From the NCBI RefSeq assembly GCF_009833095.1, contig NZ_QRCB01000022.1, positions 1-60,069 of the forward strand: DNA of 60,069 nt, written 5' to 3'. The notes beneath the pieces are model-generated. The model was not told where the DNA came from, did not search any database, and saw nothing but the letters and a program-made list of their open reading frames with translations. The translations under genes were made by a program, and so were the position numbers. Numbering within the stretch: position 1 is the first letter of the stretch; each line of letters opens with the position of its first letter. Positions 26,615-34,970 of this stretch are shown piece by piece. This DNA comes from Nitrosomonas sp. JL21. GTDB lineage: Bacteria > Pseudomonadota > Gammaproteobacteria > Burkholderiales > Nitrosomonadaceae.

Positions 26615-27289
26615 ATGAATGCATATACTGCTGTATTACTTGCAGCCACATTATCATTACTCACCGCCTGTGGCGGTGAGTCGCCGAGTGATAAGTCAGA
26701 AGCCAATCACTCATCCACAGCCAAAGGTGAAATCACTAAGATGGGAGAAATTCCATCTCTCTTGAGCGAAGGATTGACACCCGAAGAGCAAGCCGAACTG
26801 AAGGATCAGATTTTGCCGTCAGGCGTGGTCGATAGTAAGGTTGCAGAAGAAAAATTCAAGAAATTGCTCGAGGATGCAAAAGCCGGCGATCCTGCTGCGC
26901 AGAATGGCTTGGGTGTCATGTATTATACCGGTGAAGCCATCTCAAAAAGCCCTTCTGGCCAAGTATTGAAAAATGATCCCGAAATGGCCGCAGGTTGGTT
27001 TTTCCGTGCAGCGGAGCAGGGTTTCGCAGACGCCCAGTTCAACTTGGGACTCATGTATGTTAATGGGGAAGGGGTTGAAAAAAATATGAAGCATGCCGTT
27101 GAGTTATTCAAGAAAGCCGCTGAACAGGGACATATCGATGCGCAAAATAATCTGGGTGCGATGTATTTTACCGGCGAGGGTGTGGAACGCGATACCAAGA
27201 AAGCGATAAGTTGGTTTGAAAAAGCTGCAGCCCAGGGAAATGCGGATGCAAAAGCTAACTTGGAAGCAATCAAAGCATCTGAAAAATAG
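26615..27289 (+). CDS. Sel1-repeat lipoprotein
   Basis: A 224-residue lipoprotein with the lipobox SLLTAC, the cysteine being about residue 19. After a polar linker it has three to four Sel1-type TPR repeats (AQNGLGVMYYTGEA, AQFNLGLMYVNGEG, AQNNLGAMYFTGEG, each ending in A-x-x-W/L-F-x-K/R-A-A). These build a superhelical binding surface; function is otherwise unknown. A GTG at 26600 extends the frame, but AAGGA precedes the ATG at 26615. It lies 63 bases after the ankyrin gene and may be co-transcribed. Confidence 0.85.
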   Translation: MNAYTAVLLAATLSLLTACGGESPSDKSEANHSSTAKGEITKMGEIPSLLSEGLTPEEQAELKDQILPSGVVDSKVAEEKFKKLLEDAKAGDPAAQNGLGVMYYTGEAISKSPSGQVLKNDPEMAAGWFFRAAEQGFADAQFNLGLMYVNGEGVEKNMKHAVELFKKAAEQGHIDAQNNLGAMYFTGEGVERDTKKAISWFEKAAAQGNADAKANLEAIKASEK

Positions 27290-27329
27290 CAGATTGCTTG
27301 AGATGTAATGCCAAAAAAGATTGAGAATG

Positions 27330-27720
27330 AATCGATCTGCTCAATGGCTTCGGGGCGCCGTGTGCCCATCGTAAGGGTTGCCGGGCAAACTGCGCATGCC
27401 GACCACCAGGCCTTCCTTGTGGGGTGTAGCCACCGTGACCTTGACACCGAATTCATACGGTTGGCGGATTTTTCCCTTCGATATGCATTCCACGTTCTGG
27501 AACGTGCAGACTGTAGAGCTTGTTCCTGTCTTTGGGCTTGGTTCCAGCAGTCGTTTGACGCGTTCGAGGATACTGGTCGCTTTGATGGCCTGAATTCATC
27601 CTGGCCATCTAGTTTGCGATCGATGACGCGCCAGACTCGCCCAACCAGGGTGCGCAAGGATTTCAGTGCACCCTTCTGAAAAAAGTTACCCGTCGAAGGG
27701 TGTTTATCCTTAGGTCTCAT
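27330..27720 (-). pseudogene. Decayed IS5-type transposase, remnant A
   Basis: The minus strand begins MRPKDKHPSTGNFF, a transposase-like N-terminus, then jumps by deletion to SLRTLVGRVWRVIDRKLDG. After a frameshift the DDE-core sequence continues in another frame as VECISKGKIRQPYEFGVKVT and EGLVVGMRSLPGNPYDGHT, then breaks off near EAIEQID. The large N-terminal deletion, frameshift and missing C-terminal third make it inactive. The subgroup is IS5/IS1182-like by these motifs. Confidence 0.7.
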
Positions 27721-28103
27721 CAGAATCTCACCAGAATTTGCAAGAAATACTCTGCAATTGTCTCATTTCGGCAAGCTTCAATCTAACAATTAACAAAACA
27801 CAGTTATCTAATCACGATGTTAGGTGTTATTCAGGACAGACTACTTCCTTGCGGTATCCCAGGTTGTGACCAGAATTGGCACCGATAGTGATTGATGATG
27901 GTTTGATGAAAATCAGTTTCTCCTTGCGCCCATCGCTTTGCCCAATATTCACTCTTGTAAAATCACGTAAATTTTTATTTCAATGTAATTCTGGGTTTGC
28001 TTGTAAGCGACTGGAAAATTTTTAGCTCTTTTTCTACAATTGAGCTAGGAATAATCCCTTTAAACCGGTCATTGCCGGTCAAGAGGGCGCAATATCCCTA
28101 TGT
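27721..28103. other. Non-coding stretch between transposase remnants
   Basis: No gene seen. The region joins two remnants of different insertion sequences and is AT-rich in the middle. No clear element ends were found. Confidence 0.3.
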
Positions 28104-28365
28104 TTACGTGATTACTAGGCGTTCGGCAAAGAGTCTAGGCAGTCTTTTCAAGTTATACGCCATAGCCAATAATATATGCACATGCATGTGCTAAGGCCAG
28201 ACCACGGTAACGCAGCGTTTTGGCATTGAACCAACGTGCCTGGCCGCCGAAGGTGCGCTCTACGACATAGCGAGCTTTCGCAATGAGACTGTTGCGTTGC
28301 AGCTGCCGTCGCGTCAATGGGCCATTCTTTGCAGCCTTATCCTGAATGCCGTTTTTAACTTGCAA
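28104..28365 (-). pseudogene. Decayed IS5-type transposase C-terminus, remnant B
   Basis: The minus strand reads NGIQDKAAKNGPLTRRQLQR and KARYVVERTFGGQARWF, the C-terminal Glu-containing part of IS5-family transposases. A frameshift near 28185 moves the end into another frame (HVHILLAMAYNLKRLPRLF) before a stop at 28104. Only the last quarter of the gene remains. Its upstream end coincides with the first REP-like stem-loop at 28368. Confidence 0.7.
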
Positions 28366-28367
28366 TT

Positions 28368-28387
28368 CCCCGTGGTCTTGCCACGGA
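28368..28387. repeat. REP-like stem-loop 1
   Basis: CCGTGG-TCTTG-CCACGG, a weaker relative of the perfect stem-loop 80 bases downstream with the same TCTTG loop. It borders the truncated transposase end. Confidence 0.55.
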
Positions 28388-28451
28388 GAGCATTATAGTT
28401 TGTGTTTTTGAAGTCAGCGTAGCGCGCCGTTTTTGGTTTTCTGCGCCGTAA

Positions 28452-28477
28452 TACCCCGCGGTCTTGCCGCGGGGATA
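28452..28477. repeat. REP-like stem-loop 2
   Basis: TACCCCGCGG-TCTTG-CCGCGGGGATA, an 8-bp GC-only stem with the same loop as the copy at 28370. A related sequence (ACCCCGCTGC-TT-GCGGCGGG) ends the window at 60050-60069. Confidence 0.65.
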
Positions 28478-28658
28478 GGTGCAGGGCGTGCGGAGCAAAT
28501 TTATTCATATTGTTTTAAAATACAATTGTATCACTCGAGCCATCGCTCTGGGGTTATTGCCGTGCAATAATGGAATGGACGCCCACTACCCTAAACGGCA
28601 TCAAAGTGCCAAAGTAATGGTGCAATAAAGCCCACTAAACAAGAGAGGAGCGTCCGAC

Positions 28659-29681
28659 ATGAAGATTACAACGATAGGCATTGATTTAGCAAAAGAAGTG
28701 TTTCAGATTCACGGTGTGGATGTGCAGGGCAAGGCTGTGCTACGCAAGCAGTTGCGCCGAAGTGAGATGGCAAAATTCTTTGCTAACCTCGAACCCTGTT
28801 TGATCGGCATGGAAGCCTGTGGTAGTGCACATCATTGGGCTAGGAAACTGGAGCTTTATGGTCACAGGGTGAAGCTCATGGCACCACAATTCGTCAAGCC
28901 ATATGTCAAAACGAATAAAAATGACGTGGCAGATGCACAAGCCATCTGTGAAGCAGTAGGCCGGCCGACGATGCGTTTTGTCACCAAAAAGACCGTTGAG
29001 CAACAATCAATTCTGTCGGTACATAGAGCGAGGCAAGGTTTTGTGAAAGCTCGGACGGCGCAGGGAAATCAAATACGTGGCTTACTCGCTGAATTTGGCA
29101 TTGTTTTACCCCATAGAATTTATACTATCACTGAGCGAATGCCGGACATACTAGAAGATGGTGAAAACGGCCTGACACAGATCATGCGGCAATTATTAGC
29201 ACGCTTGACTGATCATCTCAAAGAGCTAGATAAGCAAGTCAATGAACTGGAAGTACAAATTCAGTGCTGGCATCAGGATAACGAAGTTAGTAGGAAGCTG
29301 GCAAAAATCCCTGGTCTTGGCCCTATTACCGCAAGTGCCATCGTAGCCACCATAGGTGACGCACGAGAGTTCAAGAATGGCAGGCAATTAGCGGCTTGGT
29401 TAGGCCTAGTCCCCAGGCAACACTCAAGCGGAGGTAAACAAGTCTTGCTCAGTATCAGCAAACGGGGTGATAGTTATTTGCGTACCTTGTTAATTCATGG
29501 TGCACGCGCCGTAATCCGATATGCCGATAACAAGGAAATATCTGACAACTGGCTTGGAAAAATATTGACCAGGCGCAATAAAAATATTGTGGCAGTCGCT
29601 TTGGCCAACAAAAATGCGCGTATTATTTGGTCACTCCTGACCAAAGGCACTTCATTTAAAGCTAACTTCGCACCAGCGTAA
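28659..29681 (+). CDS. IS110/IS1111 transposase
   Basis: A 340-residue DEDD recombinase. The N-terminal RuvC-like domain begins with ITTIGIDLAKEVFQIHGVD (catalytic Asp9), followed by IGMEACGSAHHWAR and TNKNDVADAQAI, the other acidic positions. The C-terminal Tnp domain has KIPGLGPITASAIVATIGD and LGLVPRQHSSGGKQVLL with the serine expected to attack DNA. It appears full length and uninterrupted. AGAGGAG precedes the start. Members of this family use an RNA encoded within the element to choose their target. Confidence 0.95.
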   Translation: MKITTIGIDLAKEVFQIHGVDVQGKAVLRKQLRRSEMAKFFANLEPCLIGMEACGSAHHWARKLELYGHRVKLMAPQFVKPYVKTNKNDVADAQAICEAVGRPTMRFVTKKTVEQQSILSVHRARQGFVKARTAQGNQIRGLLAEFGIVLPHRIYTITERMPDILEDGENGLTQIMRQLLARLTDHLKELDKQVNELEVQIQCWHQDNEVSRKLAKIPGLGPITASAIVATIGDAREFKNGRQLAAWLGLVPRQHSSGGKQVLLSISKRGDSYLRTLLIHGARAVIRYADNKEISDNWLGKILTRRNKNIVAVALANKNARIIWSLLTKGTSFKANFAPA

Positions 29682-29963
29682 CTGGTATCGGAATTTATTT
29701 GATTAACAATCTATAAAACAGACTGGTATTTTAAATAAGGACAATTTTTCACAGATTGCTAGGGCAATCATGACATGATGGCGAATCTGGTAAGACCGTA
29801 AATAGCTTACCTTAACGAGACCTGGCACTTCGAGTGCGCTGCAATGATCAGGGGCTATTTAGCGAATTCCATCAGGGATAGGAGAAACTTCTCCAACTAT
29901 AATCCGAATGTATGGCTGCAATCTAAACCAATTCATCATCAACAATTGAATGCCTTGCAAATT
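29682..29963 (+). ncRNA. Probable guide (bridge/seek) RNA region of the IS1111 element
   Basis: The 282 bases between the transposase stop and the right inverted repeat have no reading frame but contain four compact hairpins: 29754-29759/29764-29769, 29789-29794/29806-29811, 29825-29829/29833-29837 and 29881-29885/29890-29894. IS1111-group elements are known to encode their target-selecting RNA at this position. The exact RNA ends and guide loops cannot be set by eye. Confidence 0.5.
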
Positions 29964-30008
29964 GTGGGCGTCCATGTAAGGTCTCTCCTTGTGTGGATTG
30001 GCTACTGA

Positions 30009-30317
30009 TCACCGATGTCCTCTATGGCCGCCATGGTGGTGGCCATGGCCTCCGCCAAAATGCCTGTGGCCGTGGTGACCGTGGTGACTGTGGCCGCCGC
30101 TCATGAAATGACGATGTCCATTCCCCAAATGAATATGCCCGCTCATGATTGGTTGCCGGTAGACGTAGCCAAAGTTGCCAAAATATGAAGGATAGCTTGT
30201 ACCGTACACCGTTCTGCCAATATAGCCAGAGCTTCCATAATACGGCGTTGCAACGCATCCGCCAAGAAAAAGGCTGCCGATGACCATTGCATACACAAGA
30301 ATTTTTTTTGTAGTCAT
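30009..30317 (-). CDS. Histidine/glycine-rich lipoprotein
   Basis: A 102-residue lipoprotein: signal MTTKKILVYAMVIGSLFLGG with lipidated Cys21, a Tyr/Gly/Ser-rich middle part, and a C-terminal third dense in histidine (GHSHHGHHGHRHFGGGHGHH). Such tails bind Ni, Cu or Zn, so a metal-buffering role at the cell envelope is likely but unproven. GAGGAGA lies seven bases before the start at 30317; the open frame extends to 30332. It lies just right of the IS1111 element, whose insertion separates it from any former left neighbour. Confidence 0.75.
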   Translation of the reverse strand: MTTKKILVYAMVIGSLFLGGCVATPYYGSSGYIGRTVYGTSYPSYFGNFGYVYRQPIMSGHIHLGNGHRHFMSGGHSHHGHHGHRHFGGGHGHHHGGHRGHR

Positions 30318-30351
30318 GATGATTCTCCTCAATCGTTTCGTTAGCGAAATT

Positions 30352-30410
30352 AATGATGAGTTTTGGGATTCTCATCGTGTGCCTGTCATCGCAGCGGTTC
30401 GCGGACAGGC
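30352..30410 (-). promoter_or_regulatory. Two stem-loops upstream of the His-rich lipoprotein
   Basis: GATGAG/CTCATC (about 30352-30376) and GCCTGTC/GACAGGC (30381-30387 and 30404-30410) form two adjacent inverted repeats, 35-95 bases upstream of the lipoprotein start. They may be leader structures or operators. The rest of 30333-30680 shows no gene. Confidence 0.35.
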
Positions 30411-30680
30411 TCATGGTCGCTACTATGCAATCTCATGACTGAATGATGGCTGAATGCGAATGGAAACCCTCTGCTTCATTGTTTGGATGAGATCGGAGAG
30501 TCGTTGCTACGGGGGAGAATATGATTGGCGGTGTGATGGAGGAAAGTAATAATTGAGATGGGCAATGGCAGATTATAAGAGCAGTTTTTCACAAAATTTG
30601 ATAGTTGTACCTAAGCGCTATTATTGGGAGCTATAACTGAATCTGGTGTTTGGGGAATTGAAAAATAGCGATGTATCTGG

Positions 30681-31460
30681 TTGATTAGTTGTTGCCATAG
30701 CACGGAACTGGTTTACTTTCGTAAGCGCATTGGTGCTGAAGGCGCAGACTTGATTTTTCAAATGAGCATTGGTCTGCATGGAGGCTTGGCGCAGGAAGAT
30801 GCTATCCATGTGGATACGACGATCCAAGAAAAGAACATTACATACCCGCTTGCAATTAAGATCATCAATCGCCTGAACAAGATTGGCAAAGTGCATGGCG
30901 TTACACAACGGCGTACCTTCGTTAAGGAAGTCAAATCATTGCGGCTGGCGATCCGGCATTTGCGTTATGTGACCAAACGAGCGAAAGCCAAATGCGCCCT
31001 GAAGCGGCTTAGAACCATTGCTGGAATTTTGATGCGGGAGCTGAGGAGGCAATTGCCGCAACACTGTTTGTTCGAGTGCTACTAAAGGAATTTTGTCTTG
31101 TATGAACGGGTTTTAGCGCAACAACCGAAGGATACAACAAGATCTACTCGTTGCATGAACCGCAAGTGCACTGTGTGGCTAAGAGAAAAGATCACAAACA
31201 ATACGAATATGGCAAGCATCGATAGCCAGTACCGCCAAAAGCAATTTGATCGTCGGCGTTGTCAGCCATGAACAAAACTTGCATGACAGTCATACGTTAT
31301 CGGAAATATTGCGTCATGTGGAACAATCGCGCGGGAGAGCTGCCAAGCAAGCCGTATGCGATCGCGGTTACCGTGGCAAATGTGAAGTCAACGGTACGAG
31401 AATCGTTATGCCGGGGAAGCTGCTCAAACGAGATACGCTGCAAAGATTCACGTATATTAG
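30681..31460 (+). pseudogene. Decayed IS5-type transposase, remnant C
   Basis: The coding remnant changes frame at least twice: TELVYFRKRIGAEGADLIF to LKRLRTIAGILMRELRRQL in the first, KIYSLHEPQVHCVAKRKDHK in the second from about 31139, then IVGVVSHEQNLHDSHTL and KQAVCDRGYRGKCEVNG in the third. Together they cover the middle and DDE core of an IS5/IS1182-like transposase. The N-terminus and the end after the third catalytic residue are missing. It is inactive. Confidence 0.8.
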
Positions 31461-31728
31461 CTGTAGCCATACTATCCGACCCTAGCCCTTATCTACCTCG
31501 GTGCTGCAGAACTCCTTACCTTCGCAGGATCAGGAAAACCTGTCGGTTCAGGATACATTATCAGAGTGCTTAACACGAGTCGTTATCTTCTCGCGCTTCC
31601 TCTTAGGGTACGGCTAATGGGACAACCGATTCTGTTCGTCTTTTTACGTCAGAACATTCAAGCAAGCGACTTTCCATGCCGCACGAAATTATTGACATCG
31701 ATCAGTGCAATGGCGCGGTTCGCCATGA
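31461..31728. other. Unassigned stretch after transposase remnant
   Basis: About 270 bases with no recognisable gene, repeat or clear element end. It may contain further decayed mobile DNA. Confidence 0.3.
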
Positions 31729-33114
31729 TCAACCCAGTAAAATGACGTTGACATTTTTCTTGTTCAGGAATTTGAGCAGATAACGGTAAGTATCGCGATC
31801 AAAATGCGGATTGACGGATATTTCCTCCAATTCCCGATCATTCTGGACGGAACCCAGATAGCACCATTGATCAAAAACATGCACTTCTGCTTTGTGATTG
31901 TAAGGGTTATATTCCTTGATTCCGATACGTCCCTTAAATGGCCACGACAAAATCTTGTAATGACTTAATGCTGCTAATAGCCTTACATAATGAATTTCTG
32001 CCGGTTCACTACCGTCACATACGCCTCGGCAGCGCTTCAGTTGACGAGAAAAACATACCCCCGAGCCTTTTTCCAGTCCGAGGGCTTTATCGCATAGTCC
32101 ATGCTCATCGGCCAGTTTGTTCAAGAGCTGCAATGCTTGACGCTTGGTTCGGAAAGTACCGAACACGTTTCCCACGTCGAGCTTCATATCACTCTCGTTA
32201 ACCAGCGTAACCAATGGCCATCGATTTGGATCAGTGGATACTTGCCAAGCGCATAATTGTTTTTCGCGCCGGAGCTGCCGGTTATGAATCGGTTGATGAT
32301 CCTTGATCAATTGAGATTCCAGCAGCAATGCGCCCAACTCTCCACTGGTTATTTGATATTCAATCCGCCTGACTTCTTGTGCGATGCGCATTTCTCTGGC
32401 GGAACGGTGGTCACTTTGAAAATGACTCAGCACGCGGGCTCGCAAAGAGATACTTTTTCCTACGTATAGCAAGGCACTGTCGCCATAAAACAAATAAACT
32501 CCGCAGGTATCCGGAATGGCGTGAATCTGGAGATAGTCCAAACCCGTCGGAATTGCTTGCTGCTTTAAAAGTAGCTGAGCCGTTTCTTGCACGGCAGACT
32601 CTCCCAATTCTTGGATGGCCGCATGGATAAACGCTGCCATCGTTTCGGTATCACCCATGGCCCGATGACGTTGTTCACACATCAGGTTGAATCTTTCAAT
32701 AATGGCATCCAAACTATGGGATGGGTGCTGCGGATAGAGCTTTCGGGAAAGCTTGACGGTACACAGGAGTTTCTTTTGAAAAGAAATACCGATGCGCTTG
32801 AATTCATTCTTAAGAAAGCTATAATCAAACCGCACATTATGTGCGCACAGTACGGCGTCATTCAGCCAATCGAGCAGAATTTCACGAATTTCAGAAAACA
32901 CCGGGGCAGTGCTCACCATCTCCGGTGTAATGCCGGTCAATCGCTGAATGAACGGTGGGATACTGACTTCGGGGTTGATCAGCGTATTCCAGCGTCCGAC
33001 TTCAATGCCGTTCTCATACCGGATCAGGCCAATCTCAGTGATGCGATCTTGAGTTGGTGTAGCGCCGGTGGTTTCGAGATCGAGCAATACATAACAAGGC
33101 AGCAAGCTGCTCAT
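31729..33114 (-). CDS. DnaQ-like 3'-5' exonuclease fused to a GIY-YIG nuclease
   Basis: A 461-residue fusion. The N-terminal DEDDh exonuclease domain (1-170) shows YVLLDLETTG with Asp12 and Glu14, HNVRFDYSFL, and the terminal HRAMGDTETM carrying the His and Asp. The second domain (about 203-290) is a UvrC/Cho-type GIY-YIG nuclease: DTCGVYLFYGDSALLYVGKS, then SLRARVLSHF and a Glu in LLLESQLIK. The remainder resembles the Cho/UvrC C-terminal extension without a recognised motif. A DNA-repair role is likely. Its ATG overlaps the stop of the upstream UmuD-like gene by four bases (ATGA), so the two proteins are made together. Confidence 0.88.
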   Translation of the reverse strand: MSSLLPCYVLLDLETTGATPTQDRITEIGLIRYENGIEVGRWNTLINPEVSIPPFIQRLTGITPEMVSTAPVFSEIREILLDWLNDAVLCAHNVRFDYSFLKNEFKRIGISFQKKLLCTVKLSRKLYPQHPSHSLDAIIERFNLMCEQRHRAMGDTETMAAFIHAAIQELGESAVQETAQLLLKQQAIPTGLDYLQIHAIPDTCGVYLFYGDSALLYVGKSISLRARVLSHFQSDHRSAREMRIAQEVRRIEYQITSGELGALLLESQLIKDHQPIHNRQLRREKQLCAWQVSTDPNRWPLVTLVNESDMKLDVGNVFGTFRTKRQALQLLNKLADEHGLCDKALGLEKGSGVCFSRQLKRCRGVCDGSEPAEIHYVRLLAALSHYKILSWPFKGRIGIKEYNPYNHKAEVHVFDQWCYLGSVQNDRELEEISVNPHFDRDTYRYLLKFLNKKNVNVILLG

Positions 33115-33725
33115 TTGAATCGGCGGAATGACCCCGTTACGACCCCGAAAATTTCAAATTGCATATCTGGACGGATATAGATGGGCCGGTACGTACCGCT
33201 TGAATTGGCGGGCATGAGTCGTGGCATTTTATTTGCGCCATAATCGAAGATTTTGATCGTGAATTCTTGATTCACCACGGCCAAGACAATATCGCCGATG
33301 CTCGCGGTTTTGGATCGATCAACCACGACTTTATCACCGGGCAACAAACCTACATCAACCATTGACTGACCTTGGATGGTAACGAAGAAGGTGGTGTCAT
33401 GATGATCGATCAAAAATTCACTGACATCCAGGTGTTGTTCAACATGATCATCTGCAGGACTGGGTAAGCCGGCTGCAACTTTGGTAGAGAACAGCGGCAG
33501 TTTGGGAGATTGCTGATTGATCACTGGGAGAAAAAATTCTTCCACGTTGGTAGATTCCATATTCAACTCCCTGTGTTGATAGGCGGCGAGAAATTCTTTG
33601 ATGACCGGTGCTTGACTTGTCGGGATACGAACAACCGAAGTAGGTTCCTGGTACTTGCCTGTTCCTTTTTTGCGTCCGGCTCCCGGCGCATTTTTTCGGA
33701 GTGATGGTGGAGTTTTTGTTGGCAT
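33111..33725 (-). CDS. UmuD/LexA-like S24 peptidase
   Basis: A 204-residue protein. Residues about 76-200 form the S24 self-cleaving domain: cleavage pair Ala85-Gly86 in TKVAAGLPSP, nucleophile Ser121 in TIQGQSMVDVGLLPGD, and general base Lys158 in NQEFTIKIF. The N-terminal 60 residues (GAGRKKGTGKYQEPTSVVRIP) are basic and unlike the LexA winged helix; similar extensions occur on some UmuD proteins. This suggests a UmuD homologue, but no umuC is present; the partner gene is a DnaQ-GIY-YIG nuclease. The start has no clear ribosome-binding site. Confidence 0.85.
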   Translation of the reverse strand: MPTKTPPSLRKNAPGAGRKKGTGKYQEPTSVVRIPTSQAPVIKEFLAAYQHRELNMESTNVEEFFLPVINQQSPKLPLFSTKVAAGLPSPADDHVEQHLDVSEFLIDHHDTTFFVTIQGQSMVDVGLLPGDKVVVDRSKTASIGDIVLAVVNQEFTIKIFDYGANKMPRLMPANSSGTYRPIYIRPDMQFEIFGVVTGSFRRFK

Positions 33726-33731
33726 GAAATA

Positions 33732-33742
33732 ATTGTAACAAT
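33732..33742. promoter_or_regulatory. Small dyad next to the UmuD-like start
   Basis: ATTGT-A-ACAAT, within a longer AT-rich imperfect palindrome, lies 6 bases upstream of the start codon. It is not a CTGT-N8-ACAG LexA box. It could be an operator. Confidence 0.25.
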
Positions 33743-33926
33743 AATTATTGCCTAAGAAAAGAGCTCTTCTTTAACCAGTTTTCTTAATATAGGGCATATG
33801 CAGAGAAAAACTGTTCGAATGCCCGTGACTTGAACTTATCAGCTTAACGATAGACGCCATGAATTCATAACGGGATAATGAATTTATACCCATACGTTTC
33901 ATTTACATCAAGCTTGGCCTCTCACT

Positions 33927-34781
33927 GTGAGAAACATATACATTAGGATAAAAAAATATATTCAGCGTCATCGACATGCACCTACTGGACCGTGGCAGTG
34001 GTTTTTTGGTGCAAAGGATACCGCACAGTCGTTTCTGTCGCGCGCGTTCTTCGCGATGGATCGTTTATTGCTCATCTTTAAAAAAGATGAGGTGAGATTG
34101 TTGCATTGTGAAACCGATGCCATTGAATTTGAAGTCATGTGCATTAATTTGCTCCGCAGGCCGGACAAGAAACGCTTTATGGAAAAACAGTTTGACGGCA
34201 CCGGCCTGAAGGTGCACATCTTTCCGGCAGTCGATGGCTTGGCTATCGATGTCCCCAAGTTGATCAACGACGGTGTTCTGGCAGAAGATAATTTTTGTCC
34301 AGCCACCGGCATGGCCCTCATCCCAGCTCAGATAGGCGCCTATCTTTCACATTATGAATTATGGAAAACCGCGCTGTCGTTGCCGAACGAGATCTCGCTC
34401 ATTCTTGAGGATGACGCATTGTTAGTCTGCGACATTCCCCAATTGGAAGTGTACGCGCGCCATATTCCTGCAGATACCGACATATTTTTTCTCAATCGTA
34501 GGAAGAACAAAACGCGACCGGTTAGCCTCTATGCCTCAACGTTTACCAGCCGGTTTTGGGGATTGACGGCCTATTTCATTACCCGGAAGGGAGCCGAAAA
34601 GCTGGTAAGGCTGATGTTGCCTATCCACAAAAGCGCCGACGAAGCGATCAACGAGTTAAATAAGCTCGGAATGATCACTTGTTATTGCGCACGAAAAGAA
34701 CTGGTGGTGGAGTGCAGTAACTCAAGGGATGAACGGAACTTCCGGTTTGAGAGCGATATCATTACTCGAACGAAGGAATAA
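33927..34781 (+). CDS. Family 25 glycosyltransferase
   Basis: A 284-residue protein of the LPS glycosyltransferase family GT25. Family motifs are CINLLRRPDKKRFMEKQF, AQIGAYLSHYELWKTAL and LILEDDALL, the acidic metal and sugar-nucleotide site. It probably adds a sugar to lipopolysaccharide or another surface glycan; donor and acceptor cannot be told. The start used is a GTG at 33927; an ATG at 34056 would remove 43 basic N-terminal residues and still keep the catalytic domain, so the true start is uncertain. No other glycan genes lie nearby. Confidence 0.82.
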   Translation: MRNIYIRIKKYIQRHRHAPTGPWQWFFGAKDTAQSFLSRAFFAMDRLLLIFKKDEVRLLHCETDAIEFEVMCINLLRRPDKKRFMEKQFDGTGLKVHIFPAVDGLAIDVPKLINDGVLAEDNFCPATGMALIPAQIGAYLSHYELWKTALSLPNEISLILEDDALLVCDIPQLEVYARHIPADTDIFFLNRRKNKTRPVSLYASTFTSRFWGLTAYFITRKGAEKLVRLMLPIHKSADEAINELNKLGMITCYCARKELVVECSNSRDERNFRFESDIITRTKE

Positions 34782-34970
34782 ATGGCTCATGTCATTCTTT
34801 CAAGGAAGAATTCTGCCGGCGAGTGAATGATGAAGTCTAAAAAAGCAGTAAAGGCGGTCAGGCAAGATGACCTCGAGCTCAACACGCGCAGTTCATGAAT
34901 GGCAACTGAGTATGTCGGGCTTGAGACCAACACCGCCTGACCGGATACATATCAATTCTTCAGAGCTTTC

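Larger units (their letters stand above)
28571..29985 (+). mobile_element. IS110 family element, IS1111 group
   Basis: The element is delimited by a perfect 12-bp inverted repeat, ATGGACGCCCAC at 28575-28586 and GTGGGCGTCCAT at 29964-29975. Subterminal repeats of this type mark the IS1111 group. It holds one intact transposase gene followed by about 280 non-coding bases before the right repeat. The exact ends are uncertain by a few bases because this family makes no target duplication. An inverted repeat TTATTGC-CGT-GCAATAA (28554-28570) directly abuts the left end and may be part of the target. Confidence 0.8.

Noticed and set aside
26923..27720. 265-residue minus-strand frame covering the transposase remnant and Sel1 gene
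   Set aside because: It joins a transposase remnant to the antisense of a real gene; only the right half (27330-27720) has homology.
33727..33750. LexA box before the UmuD-like gene
   Set aside because: The dyad ATTGT-A-ACAAT does not match CTGT-N8-ACAG; kept only as a low-confidence operator.
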